NCBI GenBank assembly: GCA_959601025.1
Contig: CAUGOD010000026.1
Coordinates: 1 to 40,674 of the forward strand
Length of the DNA: 40,674 nt
Direction: 5' to 3'
From: an uncultured Oscillospiraceae bacterium
GTDB taxonomy: Bacteria; Bacillota; Clostridia; Oscillospirales; Acutalibacteraceae
A model generated the notes under the pieces. It was given only the letters and a program-made list of their open reading frames with translations, had not been told where the DNA came from and did not search any database. Shown here piece by piece: positions 1 to 8,811 of the stretch; the stretch's first letter is position 1; each line of letters opens with the position of its first letter. The translations under genes were made by a program, and so were the position numbers.

Positions 1-76
1 CTGCTTGAACAAATTTTATTTCAATCTTTTGTCTAACTTTTTGGGGTCACTTCATATTCCGGCGGCGGTTCCCTTT

Positions 77-113
77 TGTCAAAGAAGTCCGATGTTGTCT
101 GACTTCTTTGACA
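77..113. other. Inverted repeat downstream of the feo operon
   Basis: A perfect 13-bp stem (77-89 with 101-113) encloses an 11-nt loop and starts 23 bp after the last feo-operon gene. It could end or stabilise the transcript. On the minus strand it is followed by an A-rich rather than a U-rich stretch, so it is not a canonical intrinsic terminator. Nothing else is recognised in 1-135. Confidence 0.45.
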
Positions 114-135
114 AGACAGCGTTTTCGTTTGCGCT

Positions 136-327
136 TTAATTTTTTCCCGGGTGCTCCGTGCCGCCGTGGCACATCCCGGCGGAAGGGCAGTTTTCGCAGC
201 CGCAGCCGCAGGAGGAGCATCCTTTTCTTTTATCCCGGCGCAGCTTGAGAAGAATCAGGACGACAGCCGCCGCCACAAGCGCTCCGATCAGGAGCGTACC
301 CCCATTCGCTGCAAGAAATGCCAGCAT
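136..327 (-). CDS. FeoB-associated Cys-rich membrane protein
   Basis: A 63-residue protein with one N-terminal membrane helix (about residues 8-28), a short basic stretch (LRRDKRK) and a tail with six cysteines (CSSCGCGCENC...C) and a histidine. This layout is typical of the small FeoB-associated Cys-rich proteins found beside feoB in Firmicutes. The family is thought to sit in the membrane and help ferrous iron transport, but its biochemical role is not settled. The gene lies 42 bp downstream of feoB on the same strand and is probably the last gene of the operon. The Cys cluster could bind iron or act as a redox or metal sensor; that part is inference. Confidence 0.85.
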   Translation of the reverse strand: MLAFLAANGGTLLIGALVAAAVVLILLKLRRDKRKGCSSCGCGCENCPSAGMCHGGTEHPGKN

Positions 328-369
328 GATGGATTCCTCCTTTCAGGAATAACGCTTCGATTTCCCGGT

Positions 370-2781
370 TTAGGCTTTTACCTTCGCCTTCAGGCCCTGG
401 CTTTCCTTGTAGGGACGGAAAAGCATGAACAGCAGGAAGGCGAGGACAAGGAAAGCGGCGACCGCGCCGATCACATGGCCGTGGCCGGTGAACAGCATAC
501 CCAGCTGGTACACGATAAGAGCGACCGCATACGCGAACACACACTGGTAGCCGATCGCGAAGAGCGTCCACTTGGCGCTGTTCATTTCCCGCTTGATGGC
601 GCCCATCGCAGCGAAGCAGGGAGCGCACAGCAGGTTGAAGATCAGGAAGGAGTACGCGGCAAGCGGCGAGAATACTTCGCGCATATTCGCCCAAATCTGC
701 CAGCCGTTCTCCGCGACCTCTTCGAATCCGCCGAAGAGCACGCCGAAGGTGCCGACAACATTTTCCTTGGCGATCAGGCCGGTGATGGTCGCCACCGCGC
801 CCTGCCAATGGCCCCAGCCCAGCGGGACGAAAATCCAGGCAATCGCGTTGCCGATTGTGGCAAGGATGGAGTTGTTGAGGTCCTCTACCATCCCGAAGCC
901 GCCGTTTTCAAAGCCGAAGGCCTGCAGGAACCAGAGGATGATCGCGGAAAGCAGGATAATCGTACCGGCCTTTTTGATGAAGGACCAGCCGCGCTCCCAC
1001 ATGGAGCGGAGCACGTTCCCCACCGTGGGCAAACGGTACGCGGGCAGCTCCATCACGAAGGGAGCGGGGTCGCCGGCGAACATCCTGGTCTTTTTCAGCA
1101 TGATGCCCGAAAGGATAATGGCGGCAATTCCTACAAAATACGCGCTGGGGGCTACCCACCACGCGCCGCCGAACAGCGCGCCGGCGATCAGGGCGATGAT
1201 CGGGAGCTTCGCTCCGCAGGGGATGAAGGTGGTGGTCATGATGGTCATCTTCCGGTCGCGGTCGTTTTCGATCGTCCGGGAGGCCATGATGCCGGGAACG
1301 CCGCAGCCGGTGCCGATGAGCATCGGGATGAAGGACTTGCCCGACAGGCCGAACTTCCGGAAAATCCGGTCCATGACGAAAGCGATACGCGCCATGTAGC
1401 CGCAGCTTTCCAGGAAGGCGAGGAAAAGGAAGAGCACCAGCATCTGGGGTACAAAGCCCAGCACCGCGCCCACGCCGCCGACAATGCCTTCCAGGATCAG
1501 GCCCTTCAGCCAGTCGGCGCAGTGAATCGCATCCAGCCCGTCCTCTACGAGAACCGGGATGCCGGGAACCCATACGCCGTATTCCGCGGGATCCGGCTCC
1601 TCGACGGCGGCTGCTTTCTCATAGGAGGCGAAGGTAACGGGGATTTCCTCCTCCACATTTCCCTCGTCGTCGTACAGATAAGCGGTAGTGGTCAGGTCGG
1701 TCGCCTCATCGGGCGAGAGACCCGCTTCCTCGGCGGCGGCTTCAAAAGCTTCTACGACGGCTCCGGGCTCGACATACGCCTCGCTCGCCTCTTCGTAGGC
1801 GGCGTTGCCGATTCCAAGCAGGCGCCATCCGTCGCCGAACACGCCGTCGTTCGCCCAGTCGGTCGCCCAGGTGCCGACGGTGGTGACGGAAACAAAATAC
1901 ACCACAAACATAACCACGGCGAAAATCGGCAGGGCCAGCCAGCGGTTGGTCACGATCTTGTCGATCTTGTCCGAGGTGGTGAGCTTCCCTTTGCTCTTCT
2001 TCCGATAACAGCTCCGGATGATGGACGCGATATAGAGATACCGCTCGTTGGTGATGATGCTTTCCGCGTCGTCGTCCTGCTCCTGCTCGGCGGCAAGAAT
2101 GTCCTGCTCAATGTGGTTCAGCACCGACTGATCCAGCTTCAGCTGTTCCAGCACCTTTTCGTCCCGCTCAAAAATCTTGATCGCGTACCAGCGCTGCTGC
2201 TCAGCCGGCAGGGTATGTACCGCCGCTTCCTCGATATGGGCGATGGCGTGCTCCACCGGGCCGCTGAAGCGGTGCTGCGGAACGGTCTTGCTTCCGGAAG
2301 CGGCACGGACAGCCTCTTCCGCCGCTTCTATCACGCCGGTCCCCTTCAGCGCGGAGATTTCGACCACCGGGCAGCCCAGCTCGCGGGAAAGCTCTCCCAC
2401 GTCGATCCGATCCCCGTTTTTCTTCACCACGTCCATCATGTTGACCGCGACCACCACCGGGATGCCCAGCTCGGTGAGCTGGGTGGTCAGGTAGAGGTTG
2501 CGCTCCAGATTGGTGCCGTCGATGATGTTGAGGATCGCATCGGGGCGTTCGCCGACCAGGTAATTTCTCGCCACAACCTCCTCCAGCGTGTAGGGCGAGA
2601 GCGAATAGATGCCGGGAAGATCCATAATAATCACATTGTCATGCTTCTTCAGCCGGCCTTCCTTTTTTTCCACCGTAACGCCCGGCCAGTTCCCCACGAA
2701 CTGGTTGGCGCCGGTCAGCGCGTTGAACAGGGTGGTTTTACCGCTGTTCGGGTTGCCCGCCAGGGCTATTCGGATATCCAT
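370..2781 (-). CDS. feoB: Ferrous iron transporter FeoB
   Basis: An 803-residue GTPase-gated ferrous iron permease of the cytoplasmic membrane. The N-terminal G domain shows G1 GNPNSGKT (about residues 9-16), a G3-region LPGIYS motif, G4 NMMD and G5 SALKGTG. It is followed by the helical GDI-like segment and a polytopic domain with two gate-like regions (GTGCGVPG near residue 490 and a second half ending in a Cys-containing CAPCFAAMGA motif). After the first membrane helix there is an acidic insertion of about 95 residues (roughly 312-405), probably extracytoplasmic. The ATG follows a purine-rich GGGAAAGGAAAG ribosome site. Upstream are two feoA genes and a TTAG-N6-CTAA palindrome; downstream is the Cys-rich partner. 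The length is somewhat above the classic ~770, which the acidic loop explains. Confidence 0.97.
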   Translation of the reverse strand: MDIRIALAGNPNSGKTTLFNALTGANQFVGNWPGVTVEKKEGRLKKHDNVIIMDLPGIYSLSPYTLEEVVARNYLVGERPDAILNIIDGTNLERNLYLTTQLTELGIPVVVAVNMMDVVKKNGDRIDVGELSRELGCPVVEISALKGTGVIEAAEEAVRAASGSKTVPQHRFSGPVEHAIAHIEEAAVHTLPAEQQRWYAIKIFERDEKVLEQLKLDQSVLNHIEQDILAAEQEQDDDAESIITNERYLYIASIIRSCYRKKSKGKLTTSDKIDKIVTNRWLALPIFAVVMFVVYFVSVTTVGTWATDWANDGVFGDGWRLLGIGNAAYEEASEAYVEPGAVVEAFEAAAEEAGLSPDEATDLTTTAYLYDDEGNVEEEIPVTFASYEKAAAVEEPDPAEYGVWVPGIPVLVEDGLDAIHCADWLKGLILEGIVGGVGAVLGFVPQMLVLFLFLAFLESCGYMARIAFVMDRIFRKFGLSGKSFIPMLIGTGCGVPGIMASRTIENDRDRKMTIMTTTFIPCGAKLPIIALIAGALFGGAWWVAPSAYFVGIAAIILSGIMLKKTRMFAGDPAPFVMELPAYRLPTVGNVLRSMWERGWSFIKKAGTIILLSAIILWFLQAFGFENGGFGMVEDLNNSILATIGNAIAWIFVPLGWGHWQGAVATITGLIAKENVVGTFGVLFGGFEEVAENGWQIWANMREVFSPLAAYSFLIFNLLCAPCFAAMGAIKREMNSAKWTLFAIGYQCVFAYAVALIVYQLGMLFTGHGHVIGAVAAFLVLAFLLFMLFRPYKESQGLKAKVKA

Positions 2782-2808
2782 GCCGCGTTCTTTCCTTTCC
2801 CTCGTTAA

Positions 2809-2822
2809 TTAGTTTAAACTAA
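2809..2822. promoter_or_regulatory. Palindromic DtxR/MntR-type operator before feoB
   Basis: A perfect 14-bp palindrome of the form TTAG-TTTAAA-CTAA ends 28 bp before the feoB start. The TTAG-N6-CTAA layout matches the core of the DtxR/IdeR-type iron box and recurs at the operon promoter around 3571-3644. It suggests that feoB also has its own metal-regulated control point inside the operon. No clear separate -35/-10 pair is visible here. Confidence 0.6.
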
Positions 2823-2890
2823 CTCCCTTGCCCAAAAAAGGGGGACGCCGTTTCGACTCGCTGCCCGGTTCCCCGTCAGACGGAGGAGCT

Positions 2891-3112
2891 TTACTCCACC
2901 TCGATCATTTCCGCGTCCCCCTTGCGGATGGACAGTTCATAGCCGCGTACGGTTACTTCCACCGGATCGCCCAGGGGAGCGACCTTCCGCACATGGACTT
3001 CGGCGCCCTTGGTGACGCCCATGTCCATAATCCGGCGGCGGACCGCGCCTTCCCCGTGAAGCTTTACGACCGTCACGGTGTCGCCGATTTTGGCTTGTCT
3101 TAACGTTTTCAT
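2891..3112 (-). CDS. feoA: FeoA-domain protein (first upstream of feoB)
   Basis: A 73-residue SH3-like FeoA protein, the small cytoplasmic partner that supports FeoB-driven ferrous iron uptake. The sequence has the usual pattern: an N-terminal LRQAKIGDTVTVVKL strand, a RRRIMDMGVTKGAEVHV core and a C-terminal LSIRKGDAEMIEVE strand. The start is placed at the ATG preceded by AGGAGGAG with 7-nt spacing. An in-frame start six codons earlier would include that ribosome site. It lies 109 bp upstream of feoB and 224 bp downstream of a second feoA gene, on the same strand. Confidence 0.93.
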   Translation of the reverse strand: MKTLRQAKIGDTVTVVKLHGEGAVRRRIMDMGVTKGAEVHVRKVAPLGDPVEVTVRGYELSIRKGDAEMIEVE

Positions 3113-3336
3113 GCTGTTTCTCCTCCTCACTTGCGGTACTACCTGTCGTGCGCTGTGCGCTGAACGCCGCCCCGAACCGCTTCTGCGGAAGCGTCCGCCG
3201 ACGGCGCAATCAGAAATGCTTACGCATTTTCCGCTGTAGTTGTTAACGCCGGTGGGAAAAACGGCGGCGGCGCGAAGCGACAGGAGGGGCCTTGGGCCCG
3301 GCGGCCGTTTTTCACGGAATCCGGCTTTACCGGAGC

Positions 3337-3549
3337 TTATACCATGATCTTTCCGGCCATTTCCCGGCTGATGGCCACACGGGATTCCTTCACGTTCACG
3401 ATCAGATTCCCGCCGATGGTGGAAATCACCGTAACGTTCCCGCCGACCACAAAGCCGAGGTTTTCCAGGTGCGCCCGCACCTCCGGCTTTCCGCCGACTT
3501 TTCGGATTACCGCTTCTTCCCCAATATTGGCAAGCGTTAACGGCATCAT
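3337..3549 (-). CDS. feoA: FeoA-domain protein (promoter-proximal)
   Basis: About 70 residues with the FeoA fold signature: LTLANIGEEAVIRKVGG, then LENLGFVVGGNVTVI and a C-terminal VAISREMAGKIMV strand. It is the first gene of the feo operon. The start is placed at the tandem ATG ATG (3549/3546), which follows GAAGGTG. A longer reading frame reaches 3612, but that extension runs through operator-like repeats and lies close to the predicted transcription start, so it is unlikely to be translated. Paired feoA genes before feoB are common in Clostridia. The two copies here are clearly divergent, which suggests distinct roles. Confidence 0.9.
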   Translation of the reverse strand: MMPLTLANIGEEAVIRKVGGKPEVRAHLENLGFVVGGNVTVISTIGGNLIVNVKESRVAISREMAGKIMV

Positions 3550-3570
3550 CTTCACACCTTCGTTCTGCAG

Positions 3571-3644
3571 TAAGCGTCCACTAACCATTGGGCGTCCGCC
3601 GCCGGTTAGCACAATCTAACCGTATTAATATTAGCTCTCACTAA
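3571..3644 (-). promoter_or_regulatory. Cluster of TTAG-N6-CTAA metal-regulator boxes
   Basis: Two exact TTAG-N6-CTAA boxes lie at 3606-3619 (extended to GGTTAG...CTAACC at 3604-3621) and 3631-3644. A one-mismatch version (TAAG-N6-CTAA) lies at 3571-3584. The 3631-3644 box sits between the -35 and -10 hexamers of the feo promoter and the others lie just downstream of the expected start. Binding of a DtxR/MntR-family repressor there would block transcription. The assignment to that family comes from the box layout; no regulator gene is in the window. Confidence 0.65.
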
Positions 3645-3656
3645 CCAGTTTGTCAA
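3628..3656 (-). promoter_or_regulatory. feo operon promoter
   Basis: On the minus strand TTGACA (3656-3651) is followed after 17 bp by TATAAT-like TAATAT (3633-3628). Transcription should begin near 3621, giving a leader of about 70 nt before the first feoA. Confidence 0.8.
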
Positions 3657-4025
3657 GGGATTTTCTAAATTTTCTCCAAGAGGAATCCCCATTTCACCTT
3701 TTTTCATCTTTTCACCTCTCCCCTTTTTCTCTTTATTCATAATAGTGAATGTAATATGGCTATATTCGGTTAAAAATTGCAAAGAAAGTAGTCAGGGCTA
3801 TTTCCTTCCGCCCCAGGAAAGAGACGCCGAAGCCCACTGTGTAAATTACGCGCTCGTTTTTACCCGACCGCCTCGTCCGATTCCGGGAAGGGCGTTTTTT
3901 ATTGTCCATTGTATGGACGCATGTAGGAGCACGCAGCTTATTCGATAGAAAAACGGCCCGCAGGCAATCGGCCTGGCCGTGATCCGCCCAGAGGAATCCT
4001 GGCCCCGCGGGGATGCCTGGACTTG
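3657..4025. other. Intergenic stretch without a recognised gene
   Basis: Mixed AT-rich then GC-rich sequence between the feo promoter and the hairpin at 4026. Short open frames exist but none has a ribosome site or a recognisable product. Confidence 0.5.
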
Positions 4026-4075
4026 CCAGAAAAACGCACGCGCAGGCCGGATGGCCTGCGCGTGCGTTTTTCTGG
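4026..4075 (-). terminator. 23-bp hairpin terminator with GGAT loop
   Basis: A perfect 23-bp stem (4026-4048 with 4053-4075) is closed by a GGAT tetraloop. The outer stem has A5/T5 tracts, as in bidirectional intrinsic terminators. It starts 17 bp after the stop codon of the large secreted protein gene and probably ends that transcript. The same design appears at 8977-9026. Confidence 0.8.
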
Positions 4076-4092
4076 ATATGGGGGTTATTCGC

Positions 4093-7000
4093 TTAGATGT
4101 GCAGCTTCGCCGCTTCCCACAAAGCGATTTGATTTTCGATCCGGGCGCGCTGGGTTTCCGTCACACCGGAAATCGCCTGCCGGACCAGCGCTACCTTTGC
4201 ATCAACCCGGCTTATATTTGCCGTTGTATACATCTGATCAGCAGGCGCCGAGTACCACACCACGCTTCTTGCGGTACATTCTGCGCTGATATCCTCCAGG
4301 CATTGATAGTAGCCGTACATGGCATTGGCGGCGCTTCCATACAGCTTACGGCATGCATCCAGCATAATTTCTTCAGAAGAAAGGCTGCCGTCCCACATAC
4401 CCTTGGAAGCCACATACCAAAGCGGCCAGCGCAGATCGAAATCGTCCTGCGTTTCATTATAAGCCGGCGAAGGCCCCTGATCATAATACACATAGTCCGC
4501 GCCGATGCTCTTCCAGTACTGCTGGTTTTGTATAGCAACCCTGCCCTGCACCCACGGAATATACTGCCATTCTGGCCTGGCAACGGAAATACAGTACCAT
4601 TCCCAAATGCCGTAGTTCTGGCAATTGGTCCTCGCCTGCCAATTGGCTACGTTATCTTTCCAGGAGACCGTATAGGTGTTGTCCGTCTCCGGATAACGCG
4701 ATGAACCCATGTCAAATCCGCTTGAAACCGGCTGATACATATTGGTTTCGCGTGTGAACTGTATTTCCAGATTGGATGCCAGTGTGAAATTTTTGGTCGG
4801 CGCATAAAAATTTGCAAAATAGCTGAGAACCGTCAGCTTTTTGTTGGGATACTTTTCGGCGACAACCGACGCAACCCGATTTGCGAAGGTGAGCATCTGG
4901 TCTGTCCGGGAGCCCAGCGCCGCGCAATCCGCACATTCACACCAGCCTTCGTAATATCCATCGTTTGCGGCTAAGGTATATTGCACATAGTTGGGGTTTC
5001 GATCAAAAAACTGTATGATTTCATTGCCTACTTCCGTTGCCAGCGCCTGATTGGAATAGCAATATTGCCACCAGTCTACGACAAAGGGATTCCGCTGCCC
5101 GTTAATCTGGCAAAACCATTCCGGGTGCGCGGTAAAATGGCTCTCTCTGGAAATAAGGTTGGGCAGGCCATGGCCAAAAACCATCAAATCCCCGCCCTGA
5201 TACCAACGGCTGCCCATTTCACGGTCGGAATCGTAAACTCTGGTCGTTCGGTTTGTAAACTGCGGAGTATGCTCGATTTGATACTTACCCACATAGATAC
5301 TGGATGTTTGGGGGATTTCCTCCCACAGTTCCTCCGGCCCGAACCAGCCGCAGCCAAGGGATTCCAAAAACATGGTAACCGCGTTGTAGGTTCCTGTATA
5401 ATTGCCGCAGTCATTTCCCATCAGGACCAGCCGATTCCCCATTGTTTTTAAAATCACCTTTTCGCTATCCGGATATCCTGACAGACGGGGAATGCCCAGC
5501 CTGCGCGTATATCTGGAGTCACCGACCAGAATCAAATTGCCCGTATGGACTGCCGTATCGTCCGCTATCTCCAGACGGGATCCAGTCATTTTGAAAATGG
5601 TATCCTGCAAGGCTTCCGCCGCCGCCATCACTTTCGCCGGCGCAAACGCCGATACGACAATGATTGCGGCATTGTTTTCCTGGTTGACGATATACAGCGT
5701 ACCCGAGGAGGCGCCGTTTTGTCCCGGAGTCATAGATACGATATCCTTGTAGCTGTTAATCGCTGCGTTATCGGCTCCGTTCACATATCCGGTAATCAAC
5801 TGCTGCTCCAAGGCAATATCGGCTGCCGTAATCTCCCCGTCGCCGTTTAAATCTCCCGCTTTCAGGAAGACGCCGGTAAAGGCTTTTCCGCCGGAAATAT
5901 GCGCCTGCATTTCCGCAATGTCGGACTGATCCACCACACCGTCCGCGTTTAAATCGCCTTTGATAGCGACGTTGTATTGAGAAAGCGGCTGACCGCCTCG
6001 GTTATAAAGAGAAACCGTCATACCGGTTGCGGCAAAGCCGCTGATAACCTGCGTCTGCCCTTGAAACAGCTTGACCGTTCCATCGATCCCGGGATCAACA
6101 TCCGCAAGGAAATCCCCCGCCGCCATAGAAGAAACCACCGCATAGATCAGGTTATCCGAAACGATATACCGTCCGCTTTCCATTGTGAAGTTCCAGCGCC
6201 TATCGTCAAGCAGAACAAATGTGGAAACGTTATTATACCGTTGCAGAATCCAGCTGCCCCGTCCGCCAACGATATCGGTTTGCGCTTCCAGTCCGTCAAA
6301 AGCAGGATCGTCGGCAAAGCTGTATAGGATTTCCCCTTTGTCGTTGGTGATTTCCAGATCGGCTAAGGTTATTTTCCCGCTTGTATACCAGCCGCCGAAA
6401 ATAAACCGTCCGTCACTGTACGCCGCCGTCACGGACAACGGCTCCCAGCCCTCCGTATTTCCTGTAAACGTCCTAAAACTGGCGCCCTCCGCGTTGTTGA
6501 CAAAAACATGGGCGCCGCCGCCCAGCGCACGGAAATCGTCTATTTTTATTTTTCCCGTTAAATGCAGCCTTCCGGCATTTTCCCACGAGGACGGGAAAAG
6601 AAAATGAGCGGTTGGGTTAATGTCGGTTGCGGACGTAATTACCAAGCTGCGCACAGGATTCACCTTTGTCCTAACCGTAAATTCCGTTGCGTTGTTATAC
6701 TTCTGAAAAAGCCATTGGCCCCTGCTTCCCAGAAGATTGATGTCCGAGCCAATATTATCAAACTCCATGTCCGTTTCAAGGGAATACAAAAGCGTTCCGT
6801 CCTGCTTTCTAATCTCTAAATCCGAGAGAATGAAGTCTCCCGATGCGTACCAGCTGCCAAAGATAAACCGTCCGTCGCTATAAGAAGCAGGGATTATCAC
6901 CCTCTGATAACCGTCTGTATCGGAAGAATAGGACCTGAACTTCTCGCCGGCGCTGTTGTTAATAAAAAATGCAGCGCCGGCGCTTTGAGAACGGAAATTT

Positions 7001-8664
7001 TCCACCTTCAGATTTCCCACCAGGTAGAGGGTTCCATAGGACGCCCATTCCGGCGGGAAAATGAAATGCGCTGTGGAGTTCACATCCGTGCTGGGGCTGA
7101 CATACAGACTTCTGCCCGGAATATAGTCGGAAGTCAGCGGCGGTGAAACCACGTTCATCTTGGATACGTTGTTGTACCGCTGGAAAATCCAATATCCTCT
7201 GCTGCCGACGATATTTTCTTTGCTCCCGTATATCGAAAAGGTATCGTCGTCGGCGAGAGAATACAGAACCGTTCCATTGCCTTTTCTTATCTTGAGATCG
7301 GTCAATTTCATCTGCCCGCCCGCATACCAGCCGCCAAAGATAAAACGGCCGTCCGCATACGATGCTGTAATGTTCAGGTCAACCCAGCCGTCGGTATCCC
7401 CGTAGAAGCTGACAAAACTGCGGCCCGCCGCGTTGTTTATAAACAGGTTTGAGCCGGCGCCCAGTGAAGTAAAACCTTCAATGCGTACCCGCCCGGTCAA
7501 CGTCAGAGGCCCTTCGCTCGCCCAGGCGGAAGGAAAGATCAGATGCGCCGTCGGATTGATATCGGACGTCGAATCAATCACAAGATACCGGCTGGGACAA
7601 TACCAGGTTTTCACATGGAATTGGGAAACCTGGTTAAATTTCTGAAAAATCCATTCGCCTTTGCCGCCGACAATATCCGTGCCGGCGGGAATTGAATCAA
7701 AAACCGCATCAGCAGACAAGCGGTACAAAATCGTCCCGTCGGACGCCTGGATTTTCAGATCGGCGATCCGCATTGTACCGCCCGCATACCAGCCGCCAAA
7801 AATGAAACGCCCGTCGTCAAAGCTTGCCGATACAGCCAGATTCACCCATCCGTCTGTATCAGCCGTATAGCTTTCGAAGCTCTCCCCCGCCGCGTTATGG
7901 AGGAAAAAGCAGGCGCCGGCGCCCAATGAGGTCATCGATTCGATTTTAATTTTTCCCGTTAGCAAAAACGGGCCTTTGTTTATCCAATTTTGAGGGAACA
8001 GGAAGTGAGCCGTGGGGTTGATATCGTTCGTACTGTCAATAATCAGCTCCCGCTCCGGTTCATAGGGAACCGGCTTCTCTTCTGTTGTGGAGGTGAATTG
8101 GGATACATTGTTATAGCTTTGGAATATCCACAGGCCACGCGCGCCTTTCAAATCCTCGTCGGGAGAAATCGGGTCAAAGGCGCCGTCGTCGGCCAGGGAA
8201 TACAGCACGGTTCCGTCCGATTTTTTTATAATCAGGTCGGCAACGCTCATTTTACCGCCCGCGTACCATCCGCCGAAGATCAGCCGCGCTTCGCTGTAAT
8301 TCACGGTTATGGAAAGATCGACCCAACCGTTCGTATTCCCCTGGTAGATGGCCCTTTCCTCCGCCGCAGCATTGTTGATAAAAAACTTGGCGCCTGAGGA
8401 ACCCAGGGAGGTCATAGAGTCCACCTTGATTTTGCCCGTTACCGTCATCGTTCCTGCATTCTGCCATTCGGACGGGAAAATCAGGTGCGCCGTCGGATTA
8501 ATGTCCGATACGGATTCTATCGTAACATATCTTCTCGGCTGGTATTCCTCGGCAATCCCTTGCAAAATCGGCAATTCTATCCACGGGAAAAAACCGGCCG
8601 CCATTGCCGCAGCAACGAACCCTGCAATCGTTTTACGGGATTTTCTTTTCCACGTCTCTTTCAC
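4093..8664 (-). CDS. Secreted five-module protein with internal dockerin and DUF4838-like domain
   Basis: A 1523-residue secreted protein. A basic N-terminus and hydrophobic helix (about residues 1-40) form a signal peptide. Five tandem modules of about 154-159 residues begin near residues 46, 205, 359, 518 and 672. Each starts with a strand followed by DINPTAH and FP, and contains (F)INNAAG, DGRFIFGGWYAGG, DGT(V/I)LYSLAD and (G)WIFQ(R/K)YNNVS, suggesting beta-sandwich carbohydrate-binding-like domains. Near residues 900-965 is a type I dockerin with two Ca-loop repeats (GDLNADGVVDQSD and GDLNGDGEITAAD). The remaining ~550 residues resemble DUF4838 / alpha-glucuronidase-related proteins (CECADC motif, Trp/Tyr-rich core). 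Likely role: cell-surface or cellulosome-attached polysaccharide hydrolase; substrate unknown. The start is GTG behind AAGGTGG. It is flanked by matching hairpins and is AT-richer than the core genes. Confidence 0.85.
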   Translation of the reverse strand: MKETWKRKSRKTIAGFVAAAMAAGFFPWIELPILQGIAEEYQPRRYVTIESVSDINPTAHLIFPSEWQNAGTMTVTGKIKVDSMTSLGSSGAKFFINNAAAEERAIYQGNTNGWVDLSITVNYSEARLIFGGWYAGGKMSVADLIIKKSDGTVLYSLADDGAFDPISPDEDLKGARGLWIFQSYNNVSQFTSTTEEKPVPYEPERELIIDSTNDINPTAHFLFPQNWINKGPFLLTGKIKIESMTSLGAGACFFLHNAAGESFESYTADTDGWVNLAVSASFDDGRFIFGGWYAGGTMRIADLKIQASDGTILYRLSADAVFDSIPAGTDIVGGKGEWIFQKFNQVSQFHVKTWYCPSRYLVIDSTSDINPTAHLIFPSAWASEGPLTLTGRVRIEGFTSLGAGSNLFINNAAGRSFVSFYGDTDGWVDLNITASYADGRFIFGGWYAGGQMKLTDLKIRKGNGTVLYSLADDDTFSIYGSKENIVGSRGYWIFQRYNNVSKMNVVSPPLTSDYIPGRSLYVSPSTDVNSTAHFIFPPEWASYGTLYLVGNLKVENFRSQSAGAAFFINNSAGEKFRSYSSDTDGYQRVIIPASYSDGRFIFGSWYASGDFILSDLEIRKQDGTLLYSLETDMEFDNIGSDINLLGSRGQWLFQKYNNATEFTVRTKVNPVRSLVITSATDINPTAHFLFPSSWENAGRLHLTGKIKIDDFRALGGGAHVFVNNAEGASFRTFTGNTEGWEPLSVTAAYSDGRFIFGGWYTSGKITLADLEITNDKGEILYSFADDPAFDGLEAQTDIVGGRGSWILQRYNNVSTFVLLDDRRWNFTMESGRYIVSDNLIYAVVSSMAAGDFLADVDPGIDGTVKLFQGQTQVISGFAATGMTVSLYNRGGQPLSQYNVAIKGDLNADGVVDQSDIAEMQAHISGGKAFTGVFLKAGDLNGDGEITAADIALEQQLITGYVNGADNAAINSYKDIVSMTPGQNGASSGTLYIVNQENNAAIIVVSAFAPAKVMAAAEALQDTIFKMTGSRLEIADDTAVHTGNLILVGDSRYTRRLGIPRLSGYPDSEKVILKTMGNRLVLMGNDCGNYTGTYNAVTMFLESLGCGWFGPEELWEEIPQTSSIYVGKYQIEHTPQFTNRTTRVYDSDREMGSRWYQGGDLMVFGHGLPNLISRESHFTAHPEWFCQINGQRNPFVVDWWQYCYSNQALATEVGNEIIQFFDRNPNYVQYTLAANDGYYEGWCECADCAALGSRTDQMLTFANRVASVVAEKYPNKKLTVLSYFANFYAPTKNFTLASNLEIQFTRETNMYQPVSSGFDMGSSRYPETDNTYTVSWKDNVANWQARTNCQNYGIWEWYCISVARPEWQYIPWVQGRVAIQNQQYWKSIGADYVYYDQGPSPAYNETQDDFDLRWPLWYVASKGMWDGSLSSEEIMLDACRKLYGSAANAMYGYYQCLEDISAECTARSVVWYSAPADQMYTTANISRVDAKVALVRQAISGVTETQRARIENQIALWEAAKLHI

Positions 8665-8702
8665 GGAGAACCACCTTCCTTTTCCTTGTCTTATTGTCGA
8701 GA

Positions 8703-8750
8703 ACCGTTATTGTGCACAATAATATTGCTCAGCCGCAACAAAATAACGGT
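8703..8750. promoter_or_regulatory. Palindromic operator-like site upstream of the secreted protein gene
   Basis: A perfect 16-bp palindrome centred on GTGCAC (8707-8722) overlaps a 9-bp inverted repeat (8703-8711 with 8742-8750). It lies 40-85 bp before the GTG start, where a repressor for a catabolic gene would be expected. A weak promoter (TTGTTT, 16 bp, TATATT) lies just upstream on the minus strand around 8757-8784. Another palindrome (GACATATATGTC) is at 8800-8811. Confidence 0.4.
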
Positions 8751-8811
8751 CTCTTTAAATATATACCAATTGATTGAAAAAACAATGTTCGAATTCGCGG
8801 ACATATATGTC

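Noticed and set aside
151..2808. 885-codon open frame on the plus strand opposite feoB
   Set aside because: It mirrors feoB codon usage, has low-complexity His/Arg/Glu-rich composition and no ribosome site; feoB on the other strand has full motif support.
3337..3612. N-terminal extension of the promoter-proximal FeoA to 3612
   Set aside because: The extension crosses operator-like repeats and begins close to the predicted transcription start; a ribosome site supports 3549/3546.
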